Source: Planctomyces sp. SH-PL62 (GTDB taxonomy: Bacteria > Planctomycetota > Planctomycetia > Planctomycetales > Planctomycetaceae). From it: a DNA stretch of 49,286 nucleotides. Positions within the stretch are counted from its first letter, which is position 1, and each line of letters starts with the position of its first letter. Location of the stretch: assembly GCA_945905295.1 (NCBI GenBank), contig CAMDPX010000024.1, positions 1-49,286 of the forward strand, given 5' to 3'. The translations under genes were made by a program, and so were the position numbers. Positions 34,576 to 43,709 of this stretch are shown here, one piece after another. The notes beneath the pieces are model-generated. The model saw nothing but the letters and a program-made list of their open reading frames with translations. It was not told the origin of the DNA and did no database searches.

Positions 34576-35529
34576 TCAATCCCGCAACCTGCGGCCAGTC
34601 AGTTCCAAGAACAGTCGTTCGAGGTTCGATTGATTCGTTTCGACGGAGACCAGCTCCGACTTCTCCGCATCGAGTACATCGAGCACGCGACGCAGTTCCC
34701 CGATGAGTCCGTCGCCAGTCGAATGGCTCTCCGACCGGTGCAGCACGAGCCGTGATTCCTCACCGTTGGACGAGCCGTTCGTTTCGATCAGCCAACTCAA
34801 TTGCTCGCGCGCCGTCGCCGATAGGCCACGCACTCTCAACGCCAATTCCTGTTGCATTTGGCCGAGCAGTTCATCGAGCCGTCCCATCGCCAAACGGACG
34901 CCGTGATCCATGATCGCCACGCGGCTGCAGAGAGCGGAGACCTCTTCCATGTAGTGGCTGGCGTAGATCACAGCCATGCCCCGCGACGCCTCTTGCCGCA
35001 CGCACTCCAGCAGATGCGACCGGGACTGCGGATCGACGCCGACCGTCGGTTCGTCCAGGATCAACAACTGCGGCCGGTGCATCAGCGCGACACCGAAATT
35101 CAGTCGCCGCTTCATCCCTCCGGAGAAGTGTCCCGAATGCCGCTCGGAATGTTCGTTGAGGCCGATCTGATCGAGCACCTCGTCACATCGTTGCCGGAAC
35201 GCCACGCCACGCATGCCGTACAACTTGCCGAAGAATTCGAGGTTCTCGCGAGCCGACAGCTCCGGATAGATCGCGAGTTCTTGCGGCGCGATCCCCAAGA
35301 ATCGACGTGCGTCTCGCGGCATCGACTTGAGCGTCCGGCCATCAAAGCGAACGTCACCGGAGTCCGCTTCGAGCAGCCCGGCGATCATCGACATGGTCGT
35401 CGTCTTGCCGGCTCCGTTGGGGCCGAGCAGTCCGAAGATTTCTCCCGCCTCGACCGTAAAGCTGACGCCGTCCACGACCCGCGTGCTGCCGTAGCTCTTC
35501 CGTAGTTCGACGACTTCCAGGCAGCTCAT
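34576..35529 (-). CDS. ABC transporter ATP-binding protein
   Basis: This is a 317-residue ATPase. Walker A is LLGPNGAGKTTTMSMIAG and the signature is HFSGGMKRRLNFGVALMHRPQLLILDEPTVGVD, which includes Walker B. The NatA-type C-terminal extension (from about 225, RVRGLSATAREQLSW) follows. The start at MSCLEVVELRKSYGS (35529) is chosen because the fold begins there. It ends 13 bases before the permease start, forming a two-gene exporter operon. Confidence 0.92.
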   Translation of the reverse strand: MSCLEVVELRKSYGSTRVVDGVSFTVEAGEIFGLLGPNGAGKTTTMSMIAGLLEADSGDVRFDGRTLKSMPRDARRFLGIAPQELAIYPELSARENLEFFGKLYGMRGVAFRQRCDEVLDQIGLNEHSERHSGHFSGGMKRRLNFGVALMHRPQLLILDEPTVGVDPQSRSHLLECVRQEASRGMAVIYASHYMEEVSALCSRVAIMDHGVRLAMGRLDELLGQMQQELALRVRGLSATAREQLSWLIETNGSSNGEESRLVLHRSESHSTGDGLIGELRRVLDVLDAEKSELVSVETNQSNLERLFLELTGRRLRD

Positions 35530-35551
35530 CAAAGTCTCGCAGTCGCAGCGT

Positions 35552-36313
35552 TCACATCCCGACGACGAAGGCATGCGTAGTAATCGCGGTTACGGCCGCA
35601 GCGATGCCGACTCGCACGTTGTCGTTCACGCGAGAAGGTAGCGACTCCGCAAACGCCGCGACAACCGCCGCCGAAAAGCCACACGTCAATGCGATTGGCC
35701 AGCTCGCTTGCGGTTGCGATTCTGCCCAATATGCCAGCGAAGACAGGTAACCCCCGAAGCCCACGAACGCGAGTGTGCCCGCCCAACTCTTTGCCCGGTT
35801 CCAGGGAAGTGTCGGTCCGCGAAGCAAAAGCCCGCAGGTCGTCGCCATGCCGTCACCAAACGCCAGCACGCACAACACCAGCATTCCCAGTTCGGCATGT
35901 TTCGGAATCAGCAGCAGCGTCGCCAGCACCGACACCGAGTAACCAAACACCGCCGCCAACTCCGACTGCTCACCCTTCCGGCGAATCGTCTTGTAGCGCC
36001 ACAGCAGCAATGCCGTGATGCCCACAATCAAGCCCGCCGCGATCTTCTGAAACGTCGGCGATAGCGGATCTTTGTGCGGATAAATGTACGACGCGATCGG
36101 CAACAGACCGGGACTCATGTGCCAGAGCCGCCGCTTGAGTTCTGTCGCCGACAAATGCCCCGGCAGTTCCAGCCAGCGACGCGGCCGCGCGACTGAGTCG
36201 ATGCGCAACCGATTCCCCGATGCCGTTTCGTGCCACTGGCCGCTCGACGGCGACGAGGTGTGATTCGCGATTCGCTCGCGATCCGAAGTCTCATTGGCTT
36301 GTTGCCGAGACAT
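35552..36313 (-). CDS. Dolichol-kinase/phosphatidate-cytidylyltransferase-like membrane protein
   Basis: This is a 253-residue protein from the ATG at 36313 (MSRQQANETSD). It has seven to eight membrane helices. The signature LAFGDGMATTCGLLLRGPTL followed by PWNRAKSWAGTLAF matches the CTP-dependent lipid kinase group (SEC59/DGK1/VTE5), which phosphorylates dolichol, diacylglycerol or phytol. The lipid substrate here is not known. An alternative start at 36364 adds 17 residues. It is followed by the ABC exporter genes on the same strand. Confidence 0.75.
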   Translation of the reverse strand: MSRQQANETSDRERIANHTSSPSSGQWHETASGNRLRIDSVARPRRWLELPGHLSATELKRRLWHMSPGLLPIASYIYPHKDPLSPTFQKIAAGLIVGITALLLWRYKTIRRKGEQSELAAVFGYSVSVLATLLLIPKHAELGMLVLCVLAFGDGMATTCGLLLRGPTLPWNRAKSWAGTLAFVGFGGYLSSLAYWAESQPQASWPIALTCGFSAAVVAAFAESLPSRVNDNVRVGIAAAVTAITTHAFVVGM

Positions 36314-36444
36314 GATGGCTGCACCGGTTTGAAATGGCGATCCGCGATGACTCATCGCGCGCAACGCCGATGCCTGGAATCATCGGATGGTGCGACGCAC
36401 AGATATCAGCAAACTCCGCGACCGGCAGAGCCTGCCGGAAAATC

Positions 36445-36507
36445 GTAGGACGGGCACTCTTGCCCGTCATCCTGTTTCTGATTGAGGGGCAAGAGTGCCC
36501 GTCCTAC
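36445..36507. repeat. REP doublet (GTAGGACGGGCA family)
   Basis: The bracket runs from GTAGGACGGGCACTCTTGCC (36445) to ...GAGTGCCCGTCCTAC (36507), with the arm hairpin GGGCA-CTCT-TGCCC. A single unit of the same family is at 5003-5027. Confidence 0.88.
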
Positions 36508-36512
36508 TGCCG

Positions 36513-37121
36513 TCAGCCGGCGTGGCGGCCGACCTTGTTGATCCGACCATAAACGTCATTGAGAATCCAATGAAACAACACGAGATGGATCGATTCGACC
36601 ATTCCCATGTCGTCCAACGGCACATGCAGATTGTTCTTCCCCAGCGATTTCAATTTCCCGCCGCCGTAGCCGGTAATTCCCCATGTCCGCAGGTTGTGGC
36701 GATTCCCCCACTCGACCGCATTCAAGATGTTCGGGCTGTTGCCGCTGCCACTGATCGCAATCAGCACGTCATCCGGCGACGCAAAGTTCTTGAGTTGTTC
36801 GACGAAAATGCGATCAAACCCTTCATCATTGCCCCACGCCAAAATGTACGGCGTGTTGTCGGTCAGACTAAGCACCTTCAATCGCTTAACGCTGTCGTTC
36901 GTGAAGTCCTCGCGTCGCAGCGTGCTCTTGCCGAGGTCTTCGCAGAAGTGCGACGAGTTCGACCCGCTTCCGCCGTTCCCGCAGATGAACACAAACCGGC
37001 CGTCCTGATACGCCGAATAAATCTCGTCCGCCAACCCAGCCGTTTGGCTGAGATCCAGCCGCCCGAACTCTTCAGCACAGCGAGCGAGATACTGTTGCGG
37101 GTTGAGATGCGCTCCGAGCAT
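36513..37121 (-). CDS. gmhA: SIS-domain sedoheptulose-7-phosphate isomerase (GmhA-like)
   Basis: This is a 202-residue SIS-domain protein. The motifs [19 protein letters not shown] and [13 protein letters not shown] are the phosphate-binding loops, and [10 protein letters not shown] follows. GmhA converts sedoheptulose 7-phosphate to D-glycero-D-manno-heptose 7-phosphate for surface-sugar synthesis; a few residues differ from E. coli GmhA, so a related sugar isomerase is possible. No other heptose gene is adjacent. It ends just beyond the REP doublet, and a GATACCGTTTTT-type repeat lies upstream of its start. Confidence 0.8.
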   Translation of the reverse strand: MLGAHLNPQQYLARCAEEFGRLDLSQTAGLADEIYSAYQDGRFVFICGNGGSGSNSSHFCEDLGKSTLRREDFTNDSVKRLKVLSLTDNTPYILAWGNDEGFDRIFVEQLKNFASPDDVLIAISGSGNSPNILNAVEWGNRHNLRTWGITGYGGGKLKSLGKNNLHVPLDDMGMVESIHLVLFHWILNDVYGRINKVGRHAG

Positions 37122-37139
37122 GACTGAATACTCCTTTGG

Positions 37140-37185
37140 GCCGACAGCCGTTCGCCGAAAGCCGATAGCCGTGATACCGTTTTTG
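37140..37185. repeat. GATACCGTTTTT-family repeat upstream of gmhA
   Basis: CCGACAGCCGTTCGCCGAAA is followed by GCCGATAGCCGTGATACCG and TTTTT. It shares GCCGTGATACCGTTTTT with elements at 3721-3779 and 47243-47332. Only one arm is clear here. Confidence 0.7.
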
Positions 37186-37265
37186 TGAGTATAGGTGGCG
37201 ACTCATCGCGACTTGTCGTGATTCGACTGCCGCGTTGCAACTCGAATTCTCGGTCGCGGCATCGC

Positions 37266-38615
37266 TCAACTCAACAACTCGTGAATCACCTTGCCGTTGT
37301 TGACCACTTTCACGGGGCGGCCTTCGGGAGTGTGGAATTCGGCATCGGGGTCGATGCCCAGGCAATGACACATCGTCGCCGTCATGTCCTCCGGACTGCG
37401 CGGATCAGCGGCGGGTTTCTCCCCCTTCGGATTCGTCGCTCCGACAATCAAACCGCCACGTACACCGCCGCCGGCCATCAGGATGCAGTTGGACGGGCCC
37501 CAGTGGTCGCGGCCAGCGTTGTTGTTGACGCGCGGAGTGCGGCCGAACTCGCCCATCACGACGACCATCGTCTTGCCCAACAGGCTGCGAGTCGCAAGGT
37601 CGTTCAGCAACGCCGAAAGCCCCGTGTCGAGTTGCGGCAGCAGTTCGTTCTTCAGCACGCGAAAGTTGTCGTTGTGCGTGTCCCAGTTGGAATGGTCGAT
37701 GGTCACGCAGCGGACGCCGGACTCGATCAACCGCCGAGCCATCAAGCAGCTTTGTCCCAGCGAGTGCCGGCCGTATTCATTGCGCAACGCTTCGCCTTCG
37801 GAATGAATGTCGAACGCCGCCTTTGTGGCCGGCGAAGTAATCAGATCAAACGCCTTGTCGCGAAAAGCGGAGGTCATGCGGGCCTTCGAGTTCGCGGCGA
37901 CCTCGGCAGATTTTTCAAAGCGATCGACCTGCCGCATCAACGCTCGACGGTCATTTAGCCGCGAGCCATCGACGACGACAGGCGGCACGAGGTCCGGCAC
38001 GCTGAAGTTCGGAGCATTCGGGTCTGCCTCGACGACAAACGGCGCGGCGACCGAACCGAGGTACGCCGATCCGGCCGACGGGTGCATCTTCGGCAAGCAA
38101 ACATACGGCGGCACCGCTCCGCGCGGCCCCAGCATTTTCGCGACGACCGAGCCATGCGCCGGTCGCTGATTGTTCGGCACGAGATTCGGATTGAACCCCG
38201 GCAGCGGCTGATAGCCAGTCAGCATGTAGTGGTCAGCTCCGCCATGATCCGAATTCGGATGCGTCAACGACCGCAGCAGCGCGAAGTGCTGAGCCTGCTT
38301 GGCGAGCAGCGGCAAGTGTTCGCAAATCCGCATTCCCGGCACGGTCGTGTCGATGGAATTGAACTCGCCACGAAATTCCGGCGGCGCGTCCGGCTTCAAA
38401 TCCAGCGTGTCGATCGTCGACAGCCCACCCTTCAAAAACAAAATGATCAGCGACACATCATCCTTATCCTTCGCGCCCTTGTTTGAGTCCGCGGCCCGTG
38501 CTCGACCGGCCAGCAACTCCGGCAGCGAGAGCATTCCGGTCAGAGTGCTCGCGCAGCCGACCTTCAACAAATCACGACGTTGAATGCCGTCACAGAATCG
38601 GGCGGAGGAAGCCAT
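37266..38615 (-). CDS. DUF1501 protein with Tat-like signal
   Basis: This is a 449-residue protein. The N-terminus (MASSARFCDGIQRRDLLKVG) carries the twin-arginine pattern RRDLLK before a hydrophobic stretch. The core has the alkaline-phosphatase-superfamily look of DUF1501: VSLIILFLKGGLSTIDTLDLKP near the start, SDHGGADHYMLTGY, GVRCVTIDHSNWDTHND and VVVMGEFGRTP. DUF1501 genes are very common beside DUF1549/1553 genes in planctomycetes, as here (39210-41447), although the ParB-like pair lies between them. The two are thought to act together in the envelope; the substrate is unknown. Confidence 0.85.
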   Translation of the reverse strand: MASSARFCDGIQRRDLLKVGCASTLTGMLSLPELLAGRARAADSNKGAKDKDDVSLIILFLKGGLSTIDTLDLKPDAPPEFRGEFNSIDTTVPGMRICEHLPLLAKQAQHFALLRSLTHPNSDHGGADHYMLTGYQPLPGFNPNLVPNNQRPAHGSVVAKMLGPRGAVPPYVCLPKMHPSAGSAYLGSVAAPFVVEADPNAPNFSVPDLVPPVVVDGSRLNDRRALMRQVDRFEKSAEVAANSKARMTSAFRDKAFDLITSPATKAAFDIHSEGEALRNEYGRHSLGQSCLMARRLIESGVRCVTIDHSNWDTHNDNFRVLKNELLPQLDTGLSALLNDLATRSLLGKTMVVVMGEFGRTPRVNNNAGRDHWGPSNCILMAGGGVRGGLIVGATNPKGEKPAADPRSPEDMTATMCHCLGIDPDAEFHTPEGRPVKVVNNGKVIHELLS

Positions 38616-38650
38616 ATTTAGATTCCCGTTGTTTGGATTACACGAAAAGA

Positions 38651-38866
38651 TCAGACCGTCGCTACTTCTCGCGACCGTAATGTTTCCAATTGCTTCGTCG
38701 CAGCTTGGATCAATTCATCATCTTCCATATCCCAAATCGACTCGTGCGCCATCCCGCGAGCCAAGTACGAGAGGTTGACGATCAATTGGCCGAACCGAAC
38801 GTCGGAACAATGCTCGCACAACTCACGTAAGACCTGGAAAACTTCTTCACGATCTGGGTTTGTCAT
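38651..38866 (-). CDS. Small unknown protein, second of a pair
   Basis: This is a 71-residue acidic protein, MTNPDREEVFQVLRELCEH followed by VRFGQLIVNLSYLARG and the acidic ESIWDMEDDELIQAA. Similar small proteins with an FGQLixNL core and a WDxEDxELxxAA tail occur in planctomycetes. Its ATG overlaps the stop of the ParB-like gene by four bases. Confidence 0.65.
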   Translation of the reverse strand: MTNPDREEVFQVLRELCEHCSDVRFGQLIVNLSYLARGMAHESIWDMEDDELIQAATKQLETLRSREVATV

Positions 38867-39165
38867 GGCAATCGTTCTCCCACGGTGGGCCAGTCTCCGA
38901 CGGGTGTCGGCAAGTCCCCTAAGACATCAATCGGAACCAAGGTTCCCGGCGATAACTTGGCGATGCGAGTCGCTCGCGTCACGCCGTTGAAAATGGCCAA
39001 TTCTCCGTCTGTTCCTCGATAAATCCAAATTGGCGGCATTCCTGTCGCCGAACGGCCGTAGCGAGCGATTTGCCGTTGGAGTTTGGCTGGGTCTGCTCCC
39101 CCGGATCGCGAAGCCGGCAGGTGCAACAACCGAGGGTCAACCCAAACAACTTTTGGATCACTCAT
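38863..39165 (-). CDS. ParB/sulfiredoxin-fold protein
   Basis: This is a 100-residue protein from ATG 39165. The segments VDPRLLHLPASRSGG, LQRQIARYGRSATGMPPIWI and AIFNGVTRATRIAKLSPG give a ParB-N-like fold: a loop, a helix and the GVTRATR box. Proteins of this fold occur in toxin-antitoxin-like and regulatory pairs. An upstream GTG start (39171) is also possible. It is coupled to the 71-residue protein. Confidence 0.7.
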   Translation of the reverse strand: MSDPKVVWVDPRLLHLPASRSGGADPAKLQRQIARYGRSATGMPPIWIYRGTDGELAIFNGVTRATRIAKLSPGTLVPIDVLGDLPTPVGDWPTVGERLP

Positions 39166-39209
39166 TGCCACAGTCTAAGAACAAACTCTTGTGATGCGTA
39201 ACAACGAAG

Positions 39210-41447
39210 TTAGTGATTGAACACAAACTCCAACGAATTGAGCAGGCTCCAGGCTAAATCTTCGGCCGCTTGGCGGCGAGTGGATTCGTGATCTTGCAGG
39301 TATTTCGTGGCGACCGCCTTTTCGTTGGCGGTTGGCAGGCGGCTTTGGACGGTCAGGTAGAGTTCGTCGATCAAGGCGGAATTGTCGGACGGGTAGCGGC
39401 GGACGAGGCGGGCCACGGTCCCCGATTCGTGAGACAGCTTGGATTGCAATTCGGGCGAATTGAGAACATGTAGAACTTGCGAGACGCTCGGTTCGGTGGC
39501 CCGTTCGCATTCACAGGCGGTGGCTCGGACGGGGCGGCCGAAGAGTTTCAGGAAGTAATGATTGACCTGGCTGTCCCAGAGTTGGATGGCTCGTGAGCCT
39601 TCGGGAACGCCGCTGAATTTCTCCGGGACGCCGGTCGCTTGGCAGACGGCATCGAAGAGGACTTCGGCATCCAGCCGCTTGAGCAACGCTCGTGAATAGT
39701 TCTGTTCGTCACGTTCGTTGGTGGCGTTGGGATGCGCGGATCGCTGGTAGGCTCGCGAGACAGTGATCGTGCGGATGAGTTGATGCACATCGAAGCCGGA
39801 TTCGATGAACCGCGCGGCCAGCGCGTCGAGCAGTTCGGGATTCGTCGGCGGGTTGGTCAGTCGCATGTCATCGACCGGCTCAACGAGACCTCGGCCGAGG
39901 AAGTGCGCCCAGACGCGGTTCACCAGGTTCCGCGCGAAGAACGGATTCTTCGGCGAGGTCATCCATTCGGCGAGCAGCTTGCGGCGATCTCCGTCGGGTG
40001 ATTGCGTGGGCGATGGTTCGCCGAGCGCGTGAGCGAAGACCGTCTCACCGGTGCGTGAATGCTTGGTTGGGCCGGAGTCCTTGGCCAGCAGCATCTCCCC
40101 TTGCGGAGTCGGCTTGAACGAGACCTGTGTGAAGAACGCTTCCATGCCGAAGTAATCGGTTTGGCTCCAGCGGTCGAACGGGTGGTGATGGCACTTGGCG
40201 CATTCGATGCGCGTGCCGAGCAGCACTTGCGAGATCGTCGCGGCTTGCTCGCCCGACTGCTTGACCGCCTTGAAGACGTAGCCGGCCGGTTGATCCCTCA
40301 GCAATCCCTCGGCCGTCAACAACTCGCGAGCGAACCGGTCGAACGGTTTGTTCGTGGCGAAACTGTCCCGCATCCAACGGTAGTAGGCGTGTGCTCCGGC
40401 ATGTCCCAGAGTTGGCCGTTCGACGCGCAGCAAGTCGGACCACTTGAGCCCCCAATAGTCGGCGTACTCCTGTCGCTTGAGCAGATCGTCAACCATGCGT
40501 GCTCGGCGGTCGGGGCGTTTGTCGTCAAGGAACTTGCGAACCTCATCTGGCTTGGGCAACGTGCCGATCACGTCGAGGAAAGCTCGGCGGAGGAAATCTT
40601 CGTCGGAGCAGAGATCGCTCGGTTGAATGTTGAGCTTCGTCAGTTTGGCATCGACGAGTGGGTCGATGAAGTTCCCCTCACCATTGGCTCCGGTACTCGG
40701 TTGGGCAACGGCAGCAGAGTCCATCGGTCGCGGGACCAGCACCCGGAAAACGTCCACCGCGCCGAGGTAGTTGGCCATGATGGCGACGTCGCCCGGTGTC
40801 TCGCCGGTCGTGACGAGGCCGTGTTCATCAACGCCCGCGAGTCCCTCGTTATTCGATTGGAACTTGGCGTGCCGAGTGACGTCTTCTTCAATTCCATTGT
40901 CAAACTTGGCGACGACCTTCAGCGGCTGAGTCGTCTTCAGCTTCATCAGTTGTTCGTGCGGTGAAACGGTGATGGACACGACACGGGGCGCGGTTGGCTC
41001 GCCGAACGGCAGGCCCGCCGCGATCCAATTCCGCAGCGTGCGATACTCATCCGATTCTTTGCGGATGCGGGCTCCGCCACCGTGCGGCATGTCGCCGCAG
41101 GCTTTCTGCAACAGCAAGCTCCGTTCGGGAACTGCGGGATTCGTGCGCCGACCGCGGCTTTCACTGGTCAAAGCGATGTGATCGGCGGGTGCATCGAAGC
41201 CGAAGATCGACAGTTTGAAACCGTTCTGGCCTTCCGCCTTGCCGTGGCATCCCGACGAGTTGCAGCCGAAGCGGGACAGGATCGAAACCACGTCGGTTTC
41301 AAAATGAAACACGCGTGTCTTCGCGACTTCCTGGGCTCCAAGCGAGGGAGCGGTCGTGGCGAAGCCGAGCAAAACGAGGCTGCTCAGAATCCACCGCGTG
41401 CGGTGGCTGACAAGCCGACAACATTGGGAACAGGCAGGCGGGTTCAT
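39210..41447 (-). CDS. DUF1549/DUF1553 haem-motif protein
   Basis: This is a 745-residue exported protein of the planctomycete DUF1549-DUF1553 type. An N-terminal domain has CNSSGCHG (CxxxCH), a possible haem or metal site (about residue 62). A bacterial Ig-like region (about 150-240) is followed by DUF1549 with ECAKCHHHPFDRW (CxxCH, about 415) and DUF1553 with LAEWMTSPKNPFFARNLVNRVWAHFLGRGLVEP. These proteins are thought to be surface or periplasmic and to cooperate with DUF1501 proteins. The ligand is unknown. Confidence 0.88.
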   Translation of the reverse strand: MNPPACSQCCRLVSHRTRWILSSLVLLGFATTAPSLGAQEVAKTRVFHFETDVVSILSRFGCNSSGCHGKAEGQNGFKLSIFGFDAPADHIALTSESRGRRTNPAVPERSLLLQKACGDMPHGGGARIRKESDEYRTLRNWIAAGLPFGEPTAPRVVSITVSPHEQLMKLKTTQPLKVVAKFDNGIEEDVTRHAKFQSNNEGLAGVDEHGLVTTGETPGDVAIMANYLGAVDVFRVLVPRPMDSAAVAQPSTGANGEGNFIDPLVDAKLTKLNIQPSDLCSDEDFLRRAFLDVIGTLPKPDEVRKFLDDKRPDRRARMVDDLLKRQEYADYWGLKWSDLLRVERPTLGHAGAHAYYRWMRDSFATNKPFDRFARELLTAEGLLRDQPAGYVFKAVKQSGEQAATISQVLLGTRIECAKCHHHPFDRWSQTDYFGMEAFFTQVSFKPTPQGEMLLAKDSGPTKHSRTGETVFAHALGEPSPTQSPDGDRRKLLAEWMTSPKNPFFARNLVNRVWAHFLGRGLVEPVDDMRLTNPPTNPELLDALAARFIESGFDVHQLIRTITVSRAYQRSAHPNATNERDEQNYSRALLKRLDAEVLFDAVCQATGVPEKFSGVPEGSRAIQLWDSQVNHYFLKLFGRPVRATACECERATEPSVSQVLHVLNSPELQSKLSHESGTVARLVRRYPSDNSALIDELYLTVQSRLPTANEKAVATKYLQDHESTRRQAAEDLAWSLLNSLEFVFNH

Positions 41448-41722
41448 GGGCGGGAGTTCGCAGGTGGGAGGCGTTGACGATGTCTATTATCGACCGAACG
41501 AACGCATCAAAGCCAGCGGATGCTAACAACACAAAGCGTCCGGGGACAATTCGCGAGTTGGGTCGCTCCGATTTTTCGACCTTTCGGGTAACAGTGCTGA
41601 TAGTTCTCCCGGGGCCTGACCCCTGCTTGTGGAACTGCTGTCTTACGCGGTCTGTTGCCGGAGTTCCGGGTCGCCGCTATGAGTTCGTGCGTTGTTGCCC
41701 CTCGCCCCCATTTTGAGTTTCC

Positions 41723-43621
41723 GTGACCGTGACCGCACCGGCTTCCAGCGTTGATCCGATCTCCTTCAGGCCTCCTGTCGGCGAGTTGCCCATCTCCCCG
41801 TCGCCGGCTCGCGCCGAGTATCAGCGACGCCGAGACGGTTTCTTCATCGAGCTACAACGGCTGGCGAAGATCGACCGCAAGCTATCGTTATCGCGGCTGG
41901 GGCTGTTTGTCGCCGGGATTGGTTTGGCGGCGATGTCGCTGACGTCCAACGAGGTGGCCCCCTGGTGGTGTGTGATTCCGTTCGGGCTGTTCGCGGTGGC
42001 GATCGTGTGGCACGAACGAGTGGCGCGAAGTTTGGATCGTTGCCGCCGAGGGATCGCTTATCACGATGCGAACATCGACCGCTTGGAGCATCGCTGGCAA
42101 GACGCGCAGCCGATCGGTGAGCGGTACGTTGACGAGCATCATCCCTACGAATTCGATCTCGACCTGTTCGGCAAAGGCTCGCTGTTCCAGCTTCTGTGCC
42201 GAGCGCGCACGCGGCTGGGTGAGGACACGTTGGCCGATTGGTTGCGGTCCGCCGCCAGTCCGTCCGCCATCGACTTCCGCCAGCGAGCAATCAACGAACT
42301 GCGTGGCCGCGTCGATCTGCGTGAAGAGTTGGCGCTGTTGCCGGCCGAGGTCCACGACTCGATTGATCAGTCACTGTTGCAGGACTGGGCGTCGCGAACG
42401 CCACGACTCTTGTCGCGGAAGTTGCTGGCGATCACGGCGCTAGTGGGAATCGCGGCGTTGATCACCGGCGGTGGCTGGTGGTTGTTCGACTGGCCCGTCG
42501 CGTACTTTGCTTCGGTCGTCACAGCCGAGCTCGTGTTGCACTTCGCGCTCCGGGGAATGTTGCAGCAAGTGGCTCACGATATTGACCGAGCCGATTCCGG
42601 ATTGGCGATCCTGTCGCAGGTGCTCAACGTGCTCGAAGCCGAGCGGTTTCAGACGCCGTTCCTGACCGCGTTGCGTTCGCAGCTCGACACGGAACGTCAT
42701 CCACCCTCGTGGCAGATTCGGCGGTTGCATCGGTTGGATGAGTGGCTCGACAGTTCGTTGCACAATCAGTTTTTTGTGCCGTTCGCGTTCGTGCTCTGTT
42801 TGCCGATCTGGTTGTCGCACTCCATCGAACGCTGGCGAGCGACCATCGGCCCGCGCATCGCGCAGTGGCTCGACGCGGTCGGGCAGTTCGAAGCGATCAG
42901 TTCGCTGGCCGGTTACGCCTGCGAGCATCCGGCCGATCCGTTTCCGGAGATCGCCGGTCCGGAGGCACAGTTCGATGCGGTGGGTCTTGGTCATCCGTTG
43001 ATTCCCGAGGAACGCAGCATCCGCAACGATCTTCGCTGCGGAAAGCAGCCGCAGTTGGTGATGGTCAGCGGCTCGAACATGTCGGGCAAGAGCACGCTGC
43101 TGCGGACCATCGGCTGTAACGTCGTGCTGGCGTTCGCGGGTGCTCCGGTGCGAGCGACCAAGCTGAAGCTCTCGCCATTCGTGCTCGCGACGTCTGTCCG
43201 CGTGCATGACTCGTTGCTGGAAGGTGCGTCGCTGTTCTTCGCGGTGATCTCGCGGTTGAAAGGGATCGTCGAACGGACCGGCGGCCAGACGCCGCTGCTG
43301 TTCCTCATCGACGAAATCCTGCCGGGCACAAACTCGCACGACCGCCGCGTCGGAGCCGAGGCAATTATCCGCCAACTGCTGCACCGCGGCGCGGTGGGAC
43401 TCGTGACGACTCACGACCTCGCTCTGACCGACATCGTCGATAAGCTCGGTCACATCGCCATGAACGTCCACTTTGAGGACCGTCTGGAAGAAGGCCGTAT
43501 GACGTTCGACTATCTGCTCCGCCCCGGCGTCGTCCGCCGCAGCAACGCGCTGGAACTCATGCGACTCATCGGACTGGGAGAACCTGTCGAATCCGAATCG
43601 CCTCCGGAAACTGATCGCTGA
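41723..43621 (+). CDS. MutS-like ATPase with membrane segments
   Basis: This is a 632-residue protein. The C-terminal ABC-type ATPase of the MutS family contains Walker A GSNMSGKSTLLRT (about 450), LIDEILPGTNSHDRR as Walker B region and VTTHDLALTDI. The N-terminal mismatch-recognition domains of true MutS are absent. Instead hydrophobic segments (about 60-95, 230-265 and 340-360) suggest membrane anchoring, so a mismatch-repair role is unlikely. MutS-like membrane ATPases of this kind have no established function. It converges with the amidohydrolase gene at 43710-44921, with a long palindrome between them. Confidence 0.85.
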   Translation: MTVTAPASSVDPISFRPPVGELPISPSPARAEYQRRRDGFFIELQRLAKIDRKLSLSRLGLFVAGIGLAAMSLTSNEVAPWWCVIPFGLFAVAIVWHERVARSLDRCRRGIAYHDANIDRLEHRWQDAQPIGERYVDEHHPYEFDLDLFGKGSLFQLLCRARTRLGEDTLADWLRSAASPSAIDFRQRAINELRGRVDLREELALLPAEVHDSIDQSLLQDWASRTPRLLSRKLLAITALVGIAALITGGGWWLFDWPVAYFASVVTAELVLHFALRGMLQQVAHDIDRADSGLAILSQVLNVLEAERFQTPFLTALRSQLDTERHPPSWQIRRLHRLDEWLDSSLHNQFFVPFAFVLCLPIWLSHSIERWRATIGPRIAQWLDAVGQFEAISSLAGYACEHPADPFPEIAGPEAQFDAVGLGHPLIPEERSIRNDLRCGKQPQLVMVSGSNMSGKSTLLRTIGCNVVLAFAGAPVRATKLKLSPFVLATSVRVHDSLLEGASLFFAVISRLKGIVERTGGQTPLLFLIDEILPGTNSHDRRVGAEAIIRQLLHRGAVGLVTTHDLALTDIVDKLGHIAMNVHFEDRLEEGRMTFDYLLRPGVVRRSNALELMRLIGLGEPVESESPPETDR

Positions 43622-43626
43622 GAAAG

Positions 43627-43698
43627 GAGCCCGACGAATGAAAGGAGACGACGAATGTTTGAGCGGTCTCATTCGTCGTCTCCTTCCATTCGTCGGGC
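43627..43698. repeat. Long inverted repeat (CCCGACGAATGAAAGGAG family)
   Basis: The left arm 43627-43657 (GAGCCCGACGAATGAAAGGA...) is identical to the left arm at 20081-20111. The right arm 43670-43698 has one mismatch. It lies between convergent genes. Confidence 0.9.
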
Positions 43699-43709
43699 AC
43701 CTTTCCTCC

